Positions 28,460 to 37,163 of a stretch of 64,000 nt of DNA are shown piece by piece. Where the stretch lies: positions 4,572,545 to 4,636,544 of the forward strand of contig NZ_CP026692.1 in NCBI RefSeq assembly GCF_002949795.1. The letters are read 5' to 3'. Below the pieces are notes generated by a model. It saw only the letters and a list, made by a program, of their open reading frames with translations, had not been told where the DNA came from and did not search any database. Source of the DNA: Nostoc sp. 'Lobaria pulmonaria (5183) cyanobiont'. Lineage in GTDB: Bacteria; Cyanobacteriota; Cyanobacteriia; Cyanobacteriales; Nostocaceae. How positions within the stretch are numbered: the first letter of the stretch is position 1; each line of letters opens with the position of its first letter. Made by a program: the position numbers and the translations under genes.

Positions 28460-28885
28460 ATGTTAACTCAAGATAAAAAACTGCTTTTAATTGGTCAGGT
28501 AACAGACTTAACTGGAATACCCATCAGGACAATTCGTTATTACGAGAGTTTAGGCTTAATCAATTCATTAAGACGAACAGAGGGAGGCTTTCGCCAGTTT
28601 TCATTGGATGTGCTAACTCGTCTAGCATTCATTAAAAGGGCGCAAAATCTTGGTCTTAGCCTAGAAGAGATTGGAAATATTCTTCAAGTTTATGACCAAG
28701 GGCAAACTCCCTGTGGTGAAATCAAAGAAAAGCTTGTAGATAAAGTCTTGCAGATCGATCGCCAAATCGATCAGCTCTTAACTTTGCGCTCTGAAATAAA
28801 AGGATTACTTTCAGGCTGGAAAAATATCAGCGATCATCATGAGAAGATAATTTGTCCGATTATTCAAAACACCTCTCAGGACTAA
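28460..28885 (+). CDS. MerR-family metal-responsive regulator
   Basis: 141 residues. N-terminal winged-helix DNA-binding domain (IGQVTDLTGIPIRTIRYYESLGLI … FRQFSLDVLTRLAFIKRAQNLGLSLEEIG), then the long dimer helix. Cys85 in TPCGEIKEKL corresponds by position to the Cys that marks divalent-metal sensors (ZntR, MerR), where CueR has Ser. C-terminal metal loop: HHEKIICPII with a single Cys132 and two His. It lies convergent to the CopA operon, whose upstream region has a MerR-type dyad (31942-31967). Likely regulator of that operon, but the ligand is ambiguous. Confidence 0.88.
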   Translation: MLTQDKKLLLIGQVTDLTGIPIRTIRYYESLGLINSLRRTEGGFRQFSLDVLTRLAFIKRAQNLGLSLEEIGNILQVYDQGQTPCGEIKEKLVDKVLQIDRQIDQLLTLRSEIKGLLSGWKNISDHHEKIICPIIQNTSQD

Positions 28886-28891
28886 TACCAA

Positions 28892-29119
28892 TCATGAATC
28901 AGGACTTTTATAGAGAAGAAACCACCACAATTCTATTCCAATTAAGGCGAAACCAGCGATCGCAACACCAATTTTCAAGCTTAAAGGTTGCTCAAGGCGT
29001 TGAAATTGGCTGGTTTGCTCTGATGGATGGGCTGGCATTTCTGCTAATGTTACACCTGATGTATCAGTGAGAAGCACTAAAGCTATCAGGCTTCCCCAAA
29101 GCGTTTTTTGACTGAACAT
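28892..29119 (-). CDS. Small membrane protein at the end of the copper operon
   Basis: 75 residues: signal-like N-terminus (MFSQKTLWGSLIALVLLTDTSG), a short polar linker with MPAHPSEQTSQ, and a second hydrophobic segment (IGVAIAGFALIGIELWWFLLY). It starts 20 bp after the CopA stop on the same strand, so it is most likely co-transcribed with copA and acts at a membrane. Function unknown. Ends 6 bp from the convergent merR stop. Confidence 0.75.
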   Translation of the reverse strand: MFSQKTLWGSLIALVLLTDTSGVTLAEMPAHPSEQTSQFQRLEQPLSLKIGVAIAGFALIGIELWWFLLYKSPDS

Positions 29120-29138
29120 TTCCTAAATTACCCTGAAA

Positions 29139-31454
29139 CTATGAGCTAATTTTTGGTTGAAAGTTACGCAATCTGAGGGCGTTGCTAACAACAGAAAGCG
29201 AAGAAAGAGCCATCGCAGCGCCGGCGATAATTGGATTGAGTAACCAACCAAAGATAGGGAAGAGAATTCCCGCCGCAATAGAAATACCTATGACGTTGTA
29301 AATAAAGGCAAAGAAGAGATTTTGCCTGATATTATTGATGGTGGCGCGGCTAAGTTGAATTGCTGTCACAATTCCTTGCAAATCTCCAGAAATTAGGGTG
29401 ATATCGCTAGCTGCGATCGCCACATCTGTTCCCGTACCAATGGCAATTCCCACATCAGCTTGTGCTAGCGCTGGCGCATCATTTATCCCATCACCAACCA
29501 TTGCGACAATTGAGTGCTGAGTTTTGAGTGGGAATTTATGAGAATTCTCTCCCCTTGCTCCTCTGCCCCTCTGCTCCCCTTGCAAAGATTGAATAATCGC
29601 CGCCTTTTGATCTGGACGCACTTCGGCAAAGATTTGCTGGATGCCAACTTGTAGAGCGATCGCATCAGCAGTTTTACGATTATCTCCGGTGAGCATTACT
29701 ACTTCTAAACCTAACTTTTGTAAGGCTTTCACCACTGCTGCGGATGAAGGTTTGAGGGCATCAGCAATACCCATTATTCCTTGTAGTTCGCCATCTACAG
29801 CAATCAAAATAACTGTTTTACCAGCAGCTTCCCAAGCATCTTTATATTGCTGGAGACTCATGGTGTTAATTGCAAGTTCTGTTAACCAGCGTTGTGTACC
29901 AATTTGCACAAGCTGATTTGCAATAACTGCTTGCACACCACTACCTGCATTAGCCACGAAGTTTTTTGCATCTATTAAACTTACTTCTTGAGACTGGGCG
30001 TATTTCACCACCGCTTCAGCTAAAGGATGCTCAGAATTGCGTTCTACCGTTGCTGCTAATTGTAAAAGCTGGATTTCATTACCATTAGCCGTGCCGTTGA
30101 CAGTTACAAAGTCTGTAACTGTCGGTTTCCCCTGAGTCAAGGTGCCAGTTTTATCTAGAACGATAGTTTGAATTTTGTGTGCTAGTTCTAAGCTGTCAGC
30201 ACCTTTAATCAAGATGCCATTTTCTGCACCTTTGCCCGTCCCCACCATTACAGAAGTGGGCGTAGCTAAACCCAAAGCACAAGGACAAGCGATAATCAGC
30301 ACACCCACCGTTGTCATTGTGGCTAGGGTGAGATTGCCAGTGAAATTAAACCAAATCACAAAAGTGGCGATCGCGATCGCAATCACAGCTGGTACAAACC
30401 ATCCTGTCACTTGATCTGCCAAGCGCTGAATTGGTGCTTTAGAACCTTGTGCTTGTTGCACCAGTTTGACAATTTGAGCCAAAAACGTATCATTTCCGAT
30501 TCTTGTCACCCGAAACTGAAATGCACCCGCACCGTTAATCGTCGCCCCAATCACCTCATCTCCTGGCTGCTTTTTGACTGGCAAACTTTCACCCGTCACC
30601 ATCGCTTCATCTACCGTTGAAGCGCCTGCAATCACTTCGCCATCTACCGGAATCTTTTCACCAGGACGCACTAAAATCACATCGTTGATTCTGACTTCGG
30701 CGATGGGAATATCAATTTCTATTCCATCACGAATGACTCTGGCATCTCTGGCTTGCAGTCCAATTAGTTTGCGGATGGCTTCAGAAGTTTGTCCCCTAGC
30801 GCGATTTTCCAACAATCGCCCCAGCAAAATTAAGGTGATGACAATGGCGGCAACTTCATAATAAAGATGAGGTATCAAGCCCTGAGCAATAAAAAATTTT
30901 GGGAAAACAGTGACAAACAAAGAATATAGATAGGCTGCACTTGTACCCAAAGCAATTAACGTGTCCATCGTCGCCGTATGGCGCTTGAGGGATTTCCAGC
31001 CATTCCGGTAAAAAGATCCACCACACCAAAAGATTACGGGTGTTGTCAGCACTAACTGCACCCAAGGATTCTGAAGAAAACTTGGAATTAAGGGTAAATT
31101 TAGCCCAGTCATCATGGGCAACGATCCTAAAAGTAGGAAAATGCTAATTACACCTCCTACCGCTACCTTGAGGGAGAGTTGGCGTTGTAATGCTTGCCTA
31201 CTTGCTTTCTCAGCATCATCTTCTTCAAAGAGCAATTCTTCCTGGAGTGAGTCAGAAGAGTATCCCGCAGCAGCGATCGCAGCTTGGATTTTCTCTAAAT
31301 TGGTTAGAGAGCGATCGTATTTGATGGTAGCTTGCTCTGCTCCAAAATTAACATTGCAGTCAATTACCCCAGAAACAGAGCGAATTGCCTTTTCGATGTT
31401 GTTGGCGCAAGCGGCACAACTCATGCCTCGAAGTTTGAGTGTGAGAGTATCCAT
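29139..31454 (-). CDS. Copper-translocating P1B-type ATPase (CopA/PacS/CtaA group)
   Basis: 771 residues. N-terminal heavy-metal-binding domain with [10 protein letters not shown] (Cys13, Cys16), CPC at 390-392 ([13 protein letters not shown]), phosphorylated Asp434 ([11 protein letters not shown]), TGES, and [12 protein letters not shown]. Final membrane segments include [16 protein letters not shown], the copper(I) class signature. An unusual feature is about 22 residues ([12 protein letters not shown] … KTQHS, about 624-645) in the P domain before [13 protein letters not shown], encoded by CTCCTCTGCCCCTCTGCTCC repeat DNA and absent from the family consensus I know. Whether it serves thylakoid import or efflux cannot be decided here. 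Preceded by the copper chaperone gene. Confidence 0.94.
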   Translation of the reverse strand: MDTLTLKLRGMSCAACANNIEKAIRSVSGVIDCNVNFGAEQATIKYDRSLTNLEKIQAAIAAAGYSSDSLQEELLFEEDDAEKASRQALQRQLSLKVAVGGVISIFLLLGSLPMMTGLNLPLIPSFLQNPWVQLVLTTPVIFWCGGSFYRNGWKSLKRHTATMDTLIALGTSAAYLYSLFVTVFPKFFIAQGLIPHLYYEVAAIVITLILLGRLLENRARGQTSEAIRKLIGLQARDARVIRDGIEIDIPIAEVRINDVILVRPGEKIPVDGEVIAGASTVDEAMVTGESLPVKKQPGDEVIGATINGAGAFQFRVTRIGNDTFLAQIVKLVQQAQGSKAPIQRLADQVTGWFVPAVIAIAIATFVIWFNFTGNLTLATMTTVGVLIIACPCALGLATPTSVMVGTGKGAENGILIKGADSLELAHKIQTIVLDKTGTLTQGKPTVTDFVTVNGTANGNEIQLLQLAATVERNSEHPLAEAVVKYAQSQEVSLIDAKNFVANAGSGVQAVIANQLVQIGTQRWLTELAINTMSLQQYKDAWEAAGKTVILIAVDGELQGIMGIADALKPSSAAVVKALQKLGLEVVMLTGDNRKTADAIALQVGIQQIFAEVRPDQKAAIIQSLQGEQRGRGARGENSHKFPLKTQHSIVAMVGDGINDAPALAQADVGIAIGTGTDVAIAASDITLISGDLQGIVTAIQLSRATINNIRQNLFFAFIYNVIGISIAAGILFPIFGWLLNPIIAGAAMALSSLSVVSNALRLRNFQPKISS

Positions 31455-31636
31455 AAATAGATGAACCCCTGTGATTGGTGTGAGAGGAGCGTGAAGGAGG
31501 CAGGAGGCAGGTTATATTATCTGTTGTTTTCAACTCCATCTAATTCCAAGCCACCAAATCATAAATTTTGATTGGGGACTTAACGCGGCAGGAGGCTCCA
31601 GAGCATTATTCCTTCTGCCTCCTGTTTTGTTAAAAA

Positions 31637-31831
31637 TTAAGCAACTGGATAACCCGCAGCAGCTAACGCTTCCTTAATTGCTGTTTCTGATGCTTGAGTT
31701 TCTACACTGACAAGCTTGGTTGTTGGATCGGCCTGAACGCTAGCATTGGCATCGACTGCCTGAAGTGTTTTGGTGATGGTGCTTGCACAAGCAGAACAAG
31801 CCATGTTGGGAACTGTGAGTTGGAGAGTCAT
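31637..31831 (-). CDS. Copper chaperone / heavy-metal-associated domain protein (Atx1/CopZ-like)
   Basis: 64-residue ferredoxin-like protein from the ATG at 31831 (MTLQLTVPNMACSACASTIT). The metal-binding MxCxxC is at residues 9-14. The open frame could begin eight codons earlier but those residues (MFILSRKS) do not fit the family. It is the first gene of a minus-strand operon with CopA and a small membrane protein; between it and copA is about 180 bp with a GGCAGGAGG-type repeat. Delivers Cu(I) to the ATPase by analogy with Synechocystis Atx1. Confidence 0.92.
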   Translation of the reverse strand: MTLQLTVPNMACSACASTITKTLQAVDANASVQADPTTKLVSVETQASETAIKEALAAAGYPVA

Positions 31832-31941
31832 AGATTTACGGGATAAAATGAACAACTTAGCCAGATCGAGCTGGATGACTGAGACGTATCCCTCACACGT
31901 CAGAAATAACTGGAAAGAGAGTCGCCTTGAATTTATCCTAG

Positions 31942-31967
31942 ACTCTCCAGCCGGCTGGAGAGTCTAG
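31942..31967 (-). promoter_or_regulatory. Perfect 26-bp palindrome, MerR-type operator upstream of the copper operon
   Basis: AGACTCTCCAGC and its exact complement form a 26-bp perfect palindrome. On the minus strand, a -35-like TAGACT and a -10-like TAGGAT flank it with about 20 bp between them, the long spacer typical of MerR-family promoters. It is 110 bp upstream of the chaperone ATG. The MerR gene at 28460 is the obvious candidate to bind it. Confidence 0.75.
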
Positions 31968-32251
31968 AGATTTTAAAAAGTTTTTCCTTAAACTTCAAAT
32001 TTCTTTACAACTTTGGTTTGGCTGAGTAACCGTTGCCCATAAAAAATACAACGTACTACAAAACACTTGTCATCCGATGAAACTGTGTGTTATTAAGGCT
32101 ATATAACCACATTAGTCAGAATTAACCTGTTGTTTTCCCCACAGTTCTGGGAAAATGACCTTCTGCACTAATTGAGACGCGGCTGCTGAACCCAAGTCTC
32201 CTCATCTCTTCACAACAAGAGGTCTTTTTTAAGACCTTATTTGGAGTTTTC
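31968..32251. other. rtcB leader region
   Basis: Divergent spacer between the copper operon promoter and rtcB. Just before the rtcB Shine-Dalgarno (GGAG) is a small hairpin AGGTCTT-TTTT-AAGACCT at 32219-32238. No named riboswitch recognised. Confidence 0.5.
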
Positions 32252-33691
32252 ATGCAGCCAAAAAATCTCAAACGTCTCCTGCGTGCTTTAGAGCGGCAAG
32301 GTTTGGATGTAACTTATAACAATCGCACTTATTCAGTTCGTTTAGTTAATTCTCCTGATGCCCTTGTAGCAGAAGTACTACTACCTGAAAACTTCCCCGT
32401 AGAAGCTAAGGCATTGAAGCAGTTAGCAAATTTAGCAAGCGTCCGTCACCCGTCAGGTGGATGCGTTTGTCGTGCCTGTGCTACGCCTGACTTTCACCCA
32501 GGTGATGCGGGTGTTGCCATTGGTTCAGTCATAGAAACTGTGGGTCAAGTCATTCCTGGTGCTGTCGGTTCTGACATCAATTGTGGAATGCGCCTGCATA
32601 TCGTTGATTTGACAATTGAGGAATTCCTGACAAAGCGCGACCAATTCGTAGAACGGATGAAGGGCGATTACTTCTTCGGTACACGTGACATGACGATGAC
32701 TGCTCACGCAATGCGATCGCTATTTCAGTACGGAGTTCCCGGTTGGCTGGATACCATGCTAGACCAGCCTACGGGGAGTGTAGTCAAGTCTGATTTGCAA
32801 CAACTTGCCCAAGAGAGCGATCGCATCTTCTTAGGTGGTTCAATGGATGGTAACTGGAAACTTGCGCCTGAAGAATTAGTTCCCGATGCTGGACTAGTAC
32901 GCGATGGCGGACTGGCAACCATTGGCGGCGGCAATCATTTTGTCGAAGTGCAACGGGTTGATAAAGTCGAAAATCGCCCGCTTGCCCATGCCTGGGGAGT
33001 GCGTGAGGGACAGCTAGCTTTTATGATTCACTCTGGTTCTCGAAACGTGGGTAAGTATATCGGGGGAATGTGGCGAGATAAAGCTAAGGCGACTTGGCAG
33101 AAAGGTCTAAAGTACCCTGATTCTCAGATTTTTCCTCTCTCTACTTATTCTCACCCTGAACTAGTTGCCAGTTACCTGCAAGCTGAAGCCACTGCTGCTA
33201 ACTATGGCTTTATCAATCGCCTGCTGTTAGCGGAATTGCTACGTCTGCGTTTGCGGGAAGTATACAAAGATGTGGAAGCACCTCTAGTTTATGACTTGCC
33301 GCATAACATCACCTTACCAGAAGGTCAGGGATGGGTAACACGCAAGGGCGCTTGTCCCGCTTATACAGGTCAACCAGTGATTATTCCTGGTTCAATGGGT
33401 GCTTATTCTTATCTGATGGTGGGTAAAGGCAATACAGCATTTTGTAATTCGGCGTCACATGGAGCGGGAAGAATTCGTTCTCGCTTCGATCTCAGTCGTA
33501 AAGGTGCATCTCAAAGTGAAGCAGAACTGGGATTAACTGGGGTAGACTGCATCACCCTGCGTGAAGAACGCCGAATTGAGGAAGCACCTGCTGCCTACAA
33601 ACCGATTCAGTCTGTGATTGATGTGCAGGTTGAAGCAGAAATGGTAGATGTTGTGGCGCGATTGAGTCCGGTGTTGACGTTTAAGGCGTAA
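32252..33691 (+). CDS. rtcB: RtcB-family RNA ligase
   Basis: GTP/Mn-dependent ligase joining 2',3'-cyclic-phosphate (or 3'-phosphate) ends to 5'-OH ends; repairs broken tRNA and other RNAs. 479 residues. Metal and active-site motifs: SDINCGMRLH (Cys metal ligand), GGGNHFVEVQ, HSGSRNVG, and the guanylylated His region SHGAGRIRSR; C-terminal VARLSPVLTFKA. A leader domain of about 60 residues precedes the core (KNLKRLLRALERQGL…). Also has a Cys-rich stretch GGCVCRACATPDFHPG. It lies 166 bp before, and on the same strand as, the AAA/Toprim pair, with no strong terminator between. Confidence 0.95.
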   Translation: MQPKNLKRLLRALERQGLDVTYNNRTYSVRLVNSPDALVAEVLLPENFPVEAKALKQLANLASVRHPSGGCVCRACATPDFHPGDAGVAIGSVIETVGQVIPGAVGSDINCGMRLHIVDLTIEEFLTKRDQFVERMKGDYFFGTRDMTMTAHAMRSLFQYGVPGWLDTMLDQPTGSVVKSDLQQLAQESDRIFLGGSMDGNWKLAPEELVPDAGLVRDGGLATIGGGNHFVEVQRVDKVENRPLAHAWGVREGQLAFMIHSGSRNVGKYIGGMWRDKAKATWQKGLKYPDSQIFPLSTYSHPELVASYLQAEATAANYGFINRLLLAELLRLRLREVYKDVEAPLVYDLPHNITLPEGQGWVTRKGACPAYTGQPVIIPGSMGAYSYLMVGKGNTAFCNSASHGAGRIRSRFDLSRKGASQSEAELGLTGVDCITLREERRIEEAPAAYKPIQSVIDVQVEAEMVDVVARLSPVLTFKA

Positions 33692-33857
33692 GTAGATTGT
33701 GAATTAATCAAAGGCAATTAATTATTGCACCTAGATTTGTCTAAATGCAGTTCAAGAGTATATTGCCACGTGATTGAGCGATAAAGTGTAATTAGGGGAG
33801 TAAAATAAATTTCAGCTTTTACAACCCTATCTCTTCAAATAAGGAACAGCAATTTTT

Positions 33858-35213
33858 ATGCAGATGCTCGATATAAACACAGCTAGCCTTCCCCTATCTG
33901 TAGTTCGCATTGAAGTAGAACGACTCTTTGGTAAGTATACATATACTTTGGAAAAAAAAGATAATAATCCTCACATAGATTCTTCACTAATCATCCTTTA
34001 TGGTGACAATGGTTCTGGTAAAACGACTATCCTTAAACTTTTATTTCACCTGTTATCAACAGGTAAGCAACGTGGTCATCTTACTTTTTTAGCAAAGACT
34101 CCTTTTGCCAATTTTTCAGTTTTTCTAGCTGATGGAACAAGCATTATTGCTAGCCGAAAAAATGAGAATTTAATTGGCTCATTTCAACTTAAAGTACTCC
34201 AAAAAAATCATGTAACTTTTTCTACTGAAGTTTACGCTGATATTGACAATGATGTGAAAAATATACATAAAAAAATACAAGATTATGAATTTTATAGAAA
34301 TTTCATAAAAATGCGATTGAGCCTGTTTTTTTTAGGTGATGATAGAGTCTTAGATAGTGATATGTTTGATGGTCAGGAAGAACTTAAAGATGAACAAAAA
34401 TACAAACAATTTTTGCTGTCAAAAATGGCAAATTTTCTAGAAGAAAAGCCCAGTTTAAATAGAGAATTGACGCTGAGTATATCTATTCACAGAACTGAAG
34501 AATGGATTCGTGACCAAGCATTAAGAGGAGCTAATGAAGGAGAAGCAAATGTTCATAATATATACGAAGAAATTATTACGAGAATTCTTCAGACTTCAGG
34601 AAGTTTAGTCGAAGAAGAATTATCAGAATCACCTGAAATGCTAATCAGGGAGCTAAAAGCTCATGAGGATCGTAGTAAAGATTTTTCTAGTTTTGGGTTA
34701 ATGTCACCATTAGATACTCAAAAAATTGTTAACGTACTAAAATCTAATACTAAAACCGATTCTTCAATTATATCAAGAGTGTTGAAACCATACCTAGATA
34801 GTGTAACAGCACGTTTTGATGCTCTCCAGGATACACAAAATTTATTGACCATTTTTGAAACGACAATCAATAAATTATTTTTTCGTGATAAATATATAAG
34901 GTTGCATGTCAGAGACGGACTAAAAATATTTACTGACGAAGGAAAAGAATTATCCCCAGAAACCCTTTCTTCAGGACAAAAGCAACTTTTACTACTTTTT
35001 TGTAATACTCTGACGGCGAGAGATAAAGCAACAATCTTTATTATTGATGAGCCAGAAATATCACTAAATATCAAATGGCAGCGTCAACTTATTCATGCAT
35101 TGCTTGAACTGACAAAAGGAAGCCAAGTTCAATTTATATTAGCTACTCATTCAATTGAATTACTTTCTCAGTATAACAACAATGTCGTTAAGCTTGTGAA
35201 GATGGAGAAATAA
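33858..35213 (+). CDS. AAA family ATPase, AriA-like (candidate PARIS sensor)
   Basis: 451-residue SMC/ABC-type AAA ATPase. Walker A GDNGSGKTTILKLLFHLL at about 49-66; signature LSSGQKQLLLLFCN near 371-384; Walker B IFIIDEPEISLNIKW at about 393-407; H-loop LATHSIELLSQ near 427-437. The middle (about 140-330) is helical and charged. Overall layout equals AAA_21/AAA15 ATPases such as PARIS AriA, and the short length excludes OLD nucleases, which carry the Toprim in the same chain; here a Toprim-like protein is encoded separately 7 bp downstream. No HIP1 site, higher AT and Lys/Ile-rich codon use than neighbours suggest transfer. Starts after AAGGAACAG. Confidence 0.88.
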   Translation: MQMLDINTASLPLSVVRIEVERLFGKYTYTLEKKDNNPHIDSSLIILYGDNGSGKTTILKLLFHLLSTGKQRGHLTFLAKTPFANFSVFLADGTSIIASRKNENLIGSFQLKVLQKNHVTFSTEVYADIDNDVKNIHKKIQDYEFYRNFIKMRLSLFFLGDDRVLDSDMFDGQEELKDEQKYKQFLLSKMANFLEEKPSLNRELTLSISIHRTEEWIRDQALRGANEGEANVHNIYEEIITRILQTSGSLVEEELSESPEMLIRELKAHEDRSKDFSSFGLMSPLDTQKIVNVLKSNTKTDSSIISRVLKPYLDSVTARFDALQDTQNLLTIFETTINKLFFRDKYIRLHVRDGLKIFTDEGKELSPETLSSGQKQLLLLFCNTLTARDKATIFIIDEPEISLNIKWQRQLIHALLELTKGSQVQFILATHSIELLSQYNNNVVKLVKMEK

Positions 35214-35220
35214 TTGAAAA

Positions 35221-36111
35221 ATGGAGAATGAAATACGACGCACGCTTGACGAACTTGTAACTAGATATGAACTTGAGCCTGATCTGCGTGATATATATGT
35301 TGAAGGAAAGACAGATAAGCTATTGATAGAATGGTTTTTAGACCAGAAAAAAAATCAAGGTTTTGCTGTTTATGAAATTGATACAGTTGAAATTCCTGCC
35401 CAATTATTATTTGAACAAGGATTAAAAGACAATAATCGAAGTCGTGTTATTACTCTTGCCCTTTATATAAATGATAAACTCTCAGAAACTTCTCTACATA
35501 TTACATGTGTTGCAGATAAGGATTTTGATTGGCTATTTTGCAAAGAGTATCAGTGTGATTTACTATTATTTACTGATTATTCGTGTCTTGAGATGTACCT
35601 ATTTAATGAGGCTGTTTTAGATAAATGTCTGCGTTTAGGACTAGGTTTATCTCAGCCCAAAGCTAGGGAAGTACTAAATCAATTATCTAGAGTATTAGAG
35701 GATTTATTTTTAATTAGGGATACTAATGAAGCACTTAATTTAAATATGAGATGGCTCGACAAATTTGGTGACTGCTGTAAATTGAATAAAAAAGATTATC
35801 AGGTTCAGTTTGAGTTAAAAACTTTCATTACTAAATATTTAAATAGCAATAGTAATCGCTCACAAGAATCGAGATTCATAACTAAACTCGAAGAATTACG
35901 TGCAAAAAAACTGATAGAAATACGATATAAAATTCATGGGCATGATTTTACTGAGCTTTTGTGTTGGTACATCAGACCCTATCTCGGGACAGAAATCAGG
36001 AGTTCTTACAATTCAGAGATTCTTGCAAGGAGCTTATTGGCATGTATTGATGCTGATAAATTGTCTCAAGAAGGTCTATTTCAGCGCTTACTGGCTCGTA
36101 TTGACAGATAA
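35221..36111 (+). CDS. Toprim-like DUF4435 protein, AriB-like (candidate PARIS effector)
   Basis: 296 residues. N-terminal Toprim-type acidic site: Glu28 in IYVEGKTDKLLIEWF, then Asp99/Asp101/Asp103 in CVADKDFDWLF and Glu124 in TDYSCLEMYLF. These spacings match the DUF4435 family, the nuclease/effector of two-gene systems with an AAA ATPase (PARIS AriB). The C-terminal half (about 135-296) is helical with a basic middle and HDFTELLCWYIRPYLG, a plausible substrate or partner-binding region. Seven bp after the ATPase stop, so translationally coupled. Activity (RNA or DNA cleavage) is inferred. Confidence 0.82.
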   Translation: MENEIRRTLDELVTRYELEPDLRDIYVEGKTDKLLIEWFLDQKKNQGFAVYEIDTVEIPAQLLFEQGLKDNNRSRVITLALYINDKLSETSLHITCVADKDFDWLFCKEYQCDLLLFTDYSCLEMYLFNEAVLDKCLRLGLGLSQPKAREVLNQLSRVLEDLFLIRDTNEALNLNMRWLDKFGDCCKLNKKDYQVQFELKTFITKYLNSNSNRSQESRFITKLEELRAKKLIEIRYKIHGHDFTELLCWYIRPYLGTEIRSSYNSEILARSLLACIDADKLSQEGLFQRLLARIDR

Positions 36112-36138
36112 TCTAGGCGAATAATCGCTTATATCCAG

Positions 36139-36165
36139 GTAGGCGTAGCCCGTCGTAGACATTGC
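36139..36165 (+). repeat. 24-29 bp dispersed repeat (GTAGGCGTAGCCCGTCGTAG), copy
   Basis: Same element as in devC (60991-61019), devA (60258-60286) and, inverted, 36442-36470. Partial copies occur near 12278 and 55645. Confidence 0.8.
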
Positions 36166-36282
36166 TGTTATCTCTCACTAGAAAATAAGTATACAGACGC
36201 AAAACGGCTTGTCGCCAGATTCAGATATAGCGCTTACTATCTCAACAATGTGATCGGTAGCGCTTTACAGCGAAATAGAAAG

Positions 36283-36304
36283 CCCCTGGTCAACACCAGG
36301 GGTA
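36283..36304. terminator. Hairpin CCCCTGGT / ACCAGGGG
   Basis: 8-bp stem, CAAC-type loop; weak T-rich sequence (TATCCATCTTTATT) follows on the + strand. Possible end of the AAA/Toprim transcript. Confidence 0.45.
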
Positions 36305-36441
36305 TCCATCTTTATTCCCTCATTTAGAATCGCATCTGTGAAGCTATAGTAAATCCGTATTAATGCAATAACTGCATATTAATGATGATTATTTTGTAAT
36401 CGGCTAGTTAGATAGGAATTTACTCAGTTTCATCGATGAGA

Positions 36442-36470
36442 GCAATGTCTACGACGGGCTACGCCTACGC
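36442..36470 (-). repeat. 24-29 bp dispersed repeat, inverted copy
   Basis: Reads GCAATGTCTACGACGGGCTA … on the + strand, the complement of the copy at 36139-36165. Confidence 0.8.
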
Positions 36471-36570
36471 TTTTTTGTCAAATTAGGCAATTAGTTCTAA
36501 TTGTTTGTATACCTTCTGAGTATAATCTCCATTCAAAACATGGGATTGTGTTCATTATCCCAACACTTGC

Positions 36571-36729
36571 GATCGCTCAAATTTCTGCCAGTATGTTCGC
36601 AATGGTTGGGACACAAAAGTTATTAATCGTCTGACAGATGACTTGCAGAAAGCTTTTCCAGAGATGAAGGGATTTCCGGTTCGCAACCTCAAGTATGTGC
36701 GGGCATTTGCTGAAGCTTATCCAGACTAG
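36571..36729 (+). pseudogene. Fragment of a DUF1016/YhcG-type nuclease (N-terminal domain)
   Basis: One frame reads NGWDTKVINRLTDDLQKAFP then EMKGFPVRNLKYVRAFAEAY PD and hits TAG. This matches the highly conserved block of the DUF1016 N-terminal domain (GWG-KVI-RL-DL--AFP-MKGFS-RNLKYMRAFAEA). Only about 45 residues survive, without start or PD-(D/E)XK nuclease domain. It lies 460 bp after the AAA/Toprim pair, consistent with a decayed defence-related neighbourhood. Confidence 0.75.
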
Positions 36730-36833
36730 GAATTTGTGCAAGCACAAAGAAGATCCACTGAGTAGGAGATGCAAAAAAACGGAGAAAGTATTTGATAACT
36801 TCTCCGTCTCTCTGCGTCTTCCATAAACAACTA

Positions 36834-37163
36834 CTACCAAATTCGATTTCCATTTTCGTCAAGTCGCATTTGCCGAATTACGTCGGAAATCTCTTCAGCG
36901 TCTTTAACGTGGTGGAGTGCCTTCTTTTCGCCGTTGGGTTCATCCACAACGAAGTAAGTAGGGACTGTGATTCTCTCGCCTGTAATGTCTGGTACATCAT
37001 CAACAGCTGCCTGTTTAGCCTTCTCTTCAATTGATTGAGGCTTATCAGAGATTCTATCTCCTGGATTCGCGGTTAAATTTTCTTTGTTTACGTCTAGCTC
37101 ACGAGAATCCCGGTCTTCAGTTACTGGTTGATTAATTTGATTTTCTTGATTTTTCTCACTCAT
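36834..37163 (-). CDS. Small acidic hypothetical protein
   Basis: 109 residues from the ATG at 37163 (MSEKNQENQINQPVTEDRD); the open frame extends 13 codons upstream but those look non-coding. The first 60 residues are polar and probably disordered. The C-terminal 50 form a compact unit: ITVPTYFVVDEPNGEKKALHHVKDAEEISDVIRQMRLDENGNRIW. No family recognised; looks like a conserved cyanobacterial small protein. Divergent from the Rieske gene. Confidence 0.7.
   Translation of the reverse strand: MSEKNQENQINQPVTEDRDSRELDVNKENLTANPGDRISDKPQSIEEKAKQAAVDDVPDITGERITVPTYFVVDEPNGEKKALHHVKDAEEISDVIRQMRLDENGNRIW

Larger units (their letters stand above)
36112..36570. other. Spacer after the AAA/Toprim pair with inverted 24-29 bp repeats
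   Basis: Two inverted copies of the GTAGGCGTAGCCCGTCGTAG element (36139-36165 and 36442-36470) bound the region. Between them is a CCCCTGGT/ACCAGGGG hairpin (36283-36304) that could terminate transcription. No gene. Confidence 0.6.

Noticed and set aside
33858..35213. ATPase considered as an OLD-family or SMC-type protein
   Set aside because: It lacks a Toprim domain in the same chain and long coiled coils; the partner Toprim gene makes the AriA-type call better.
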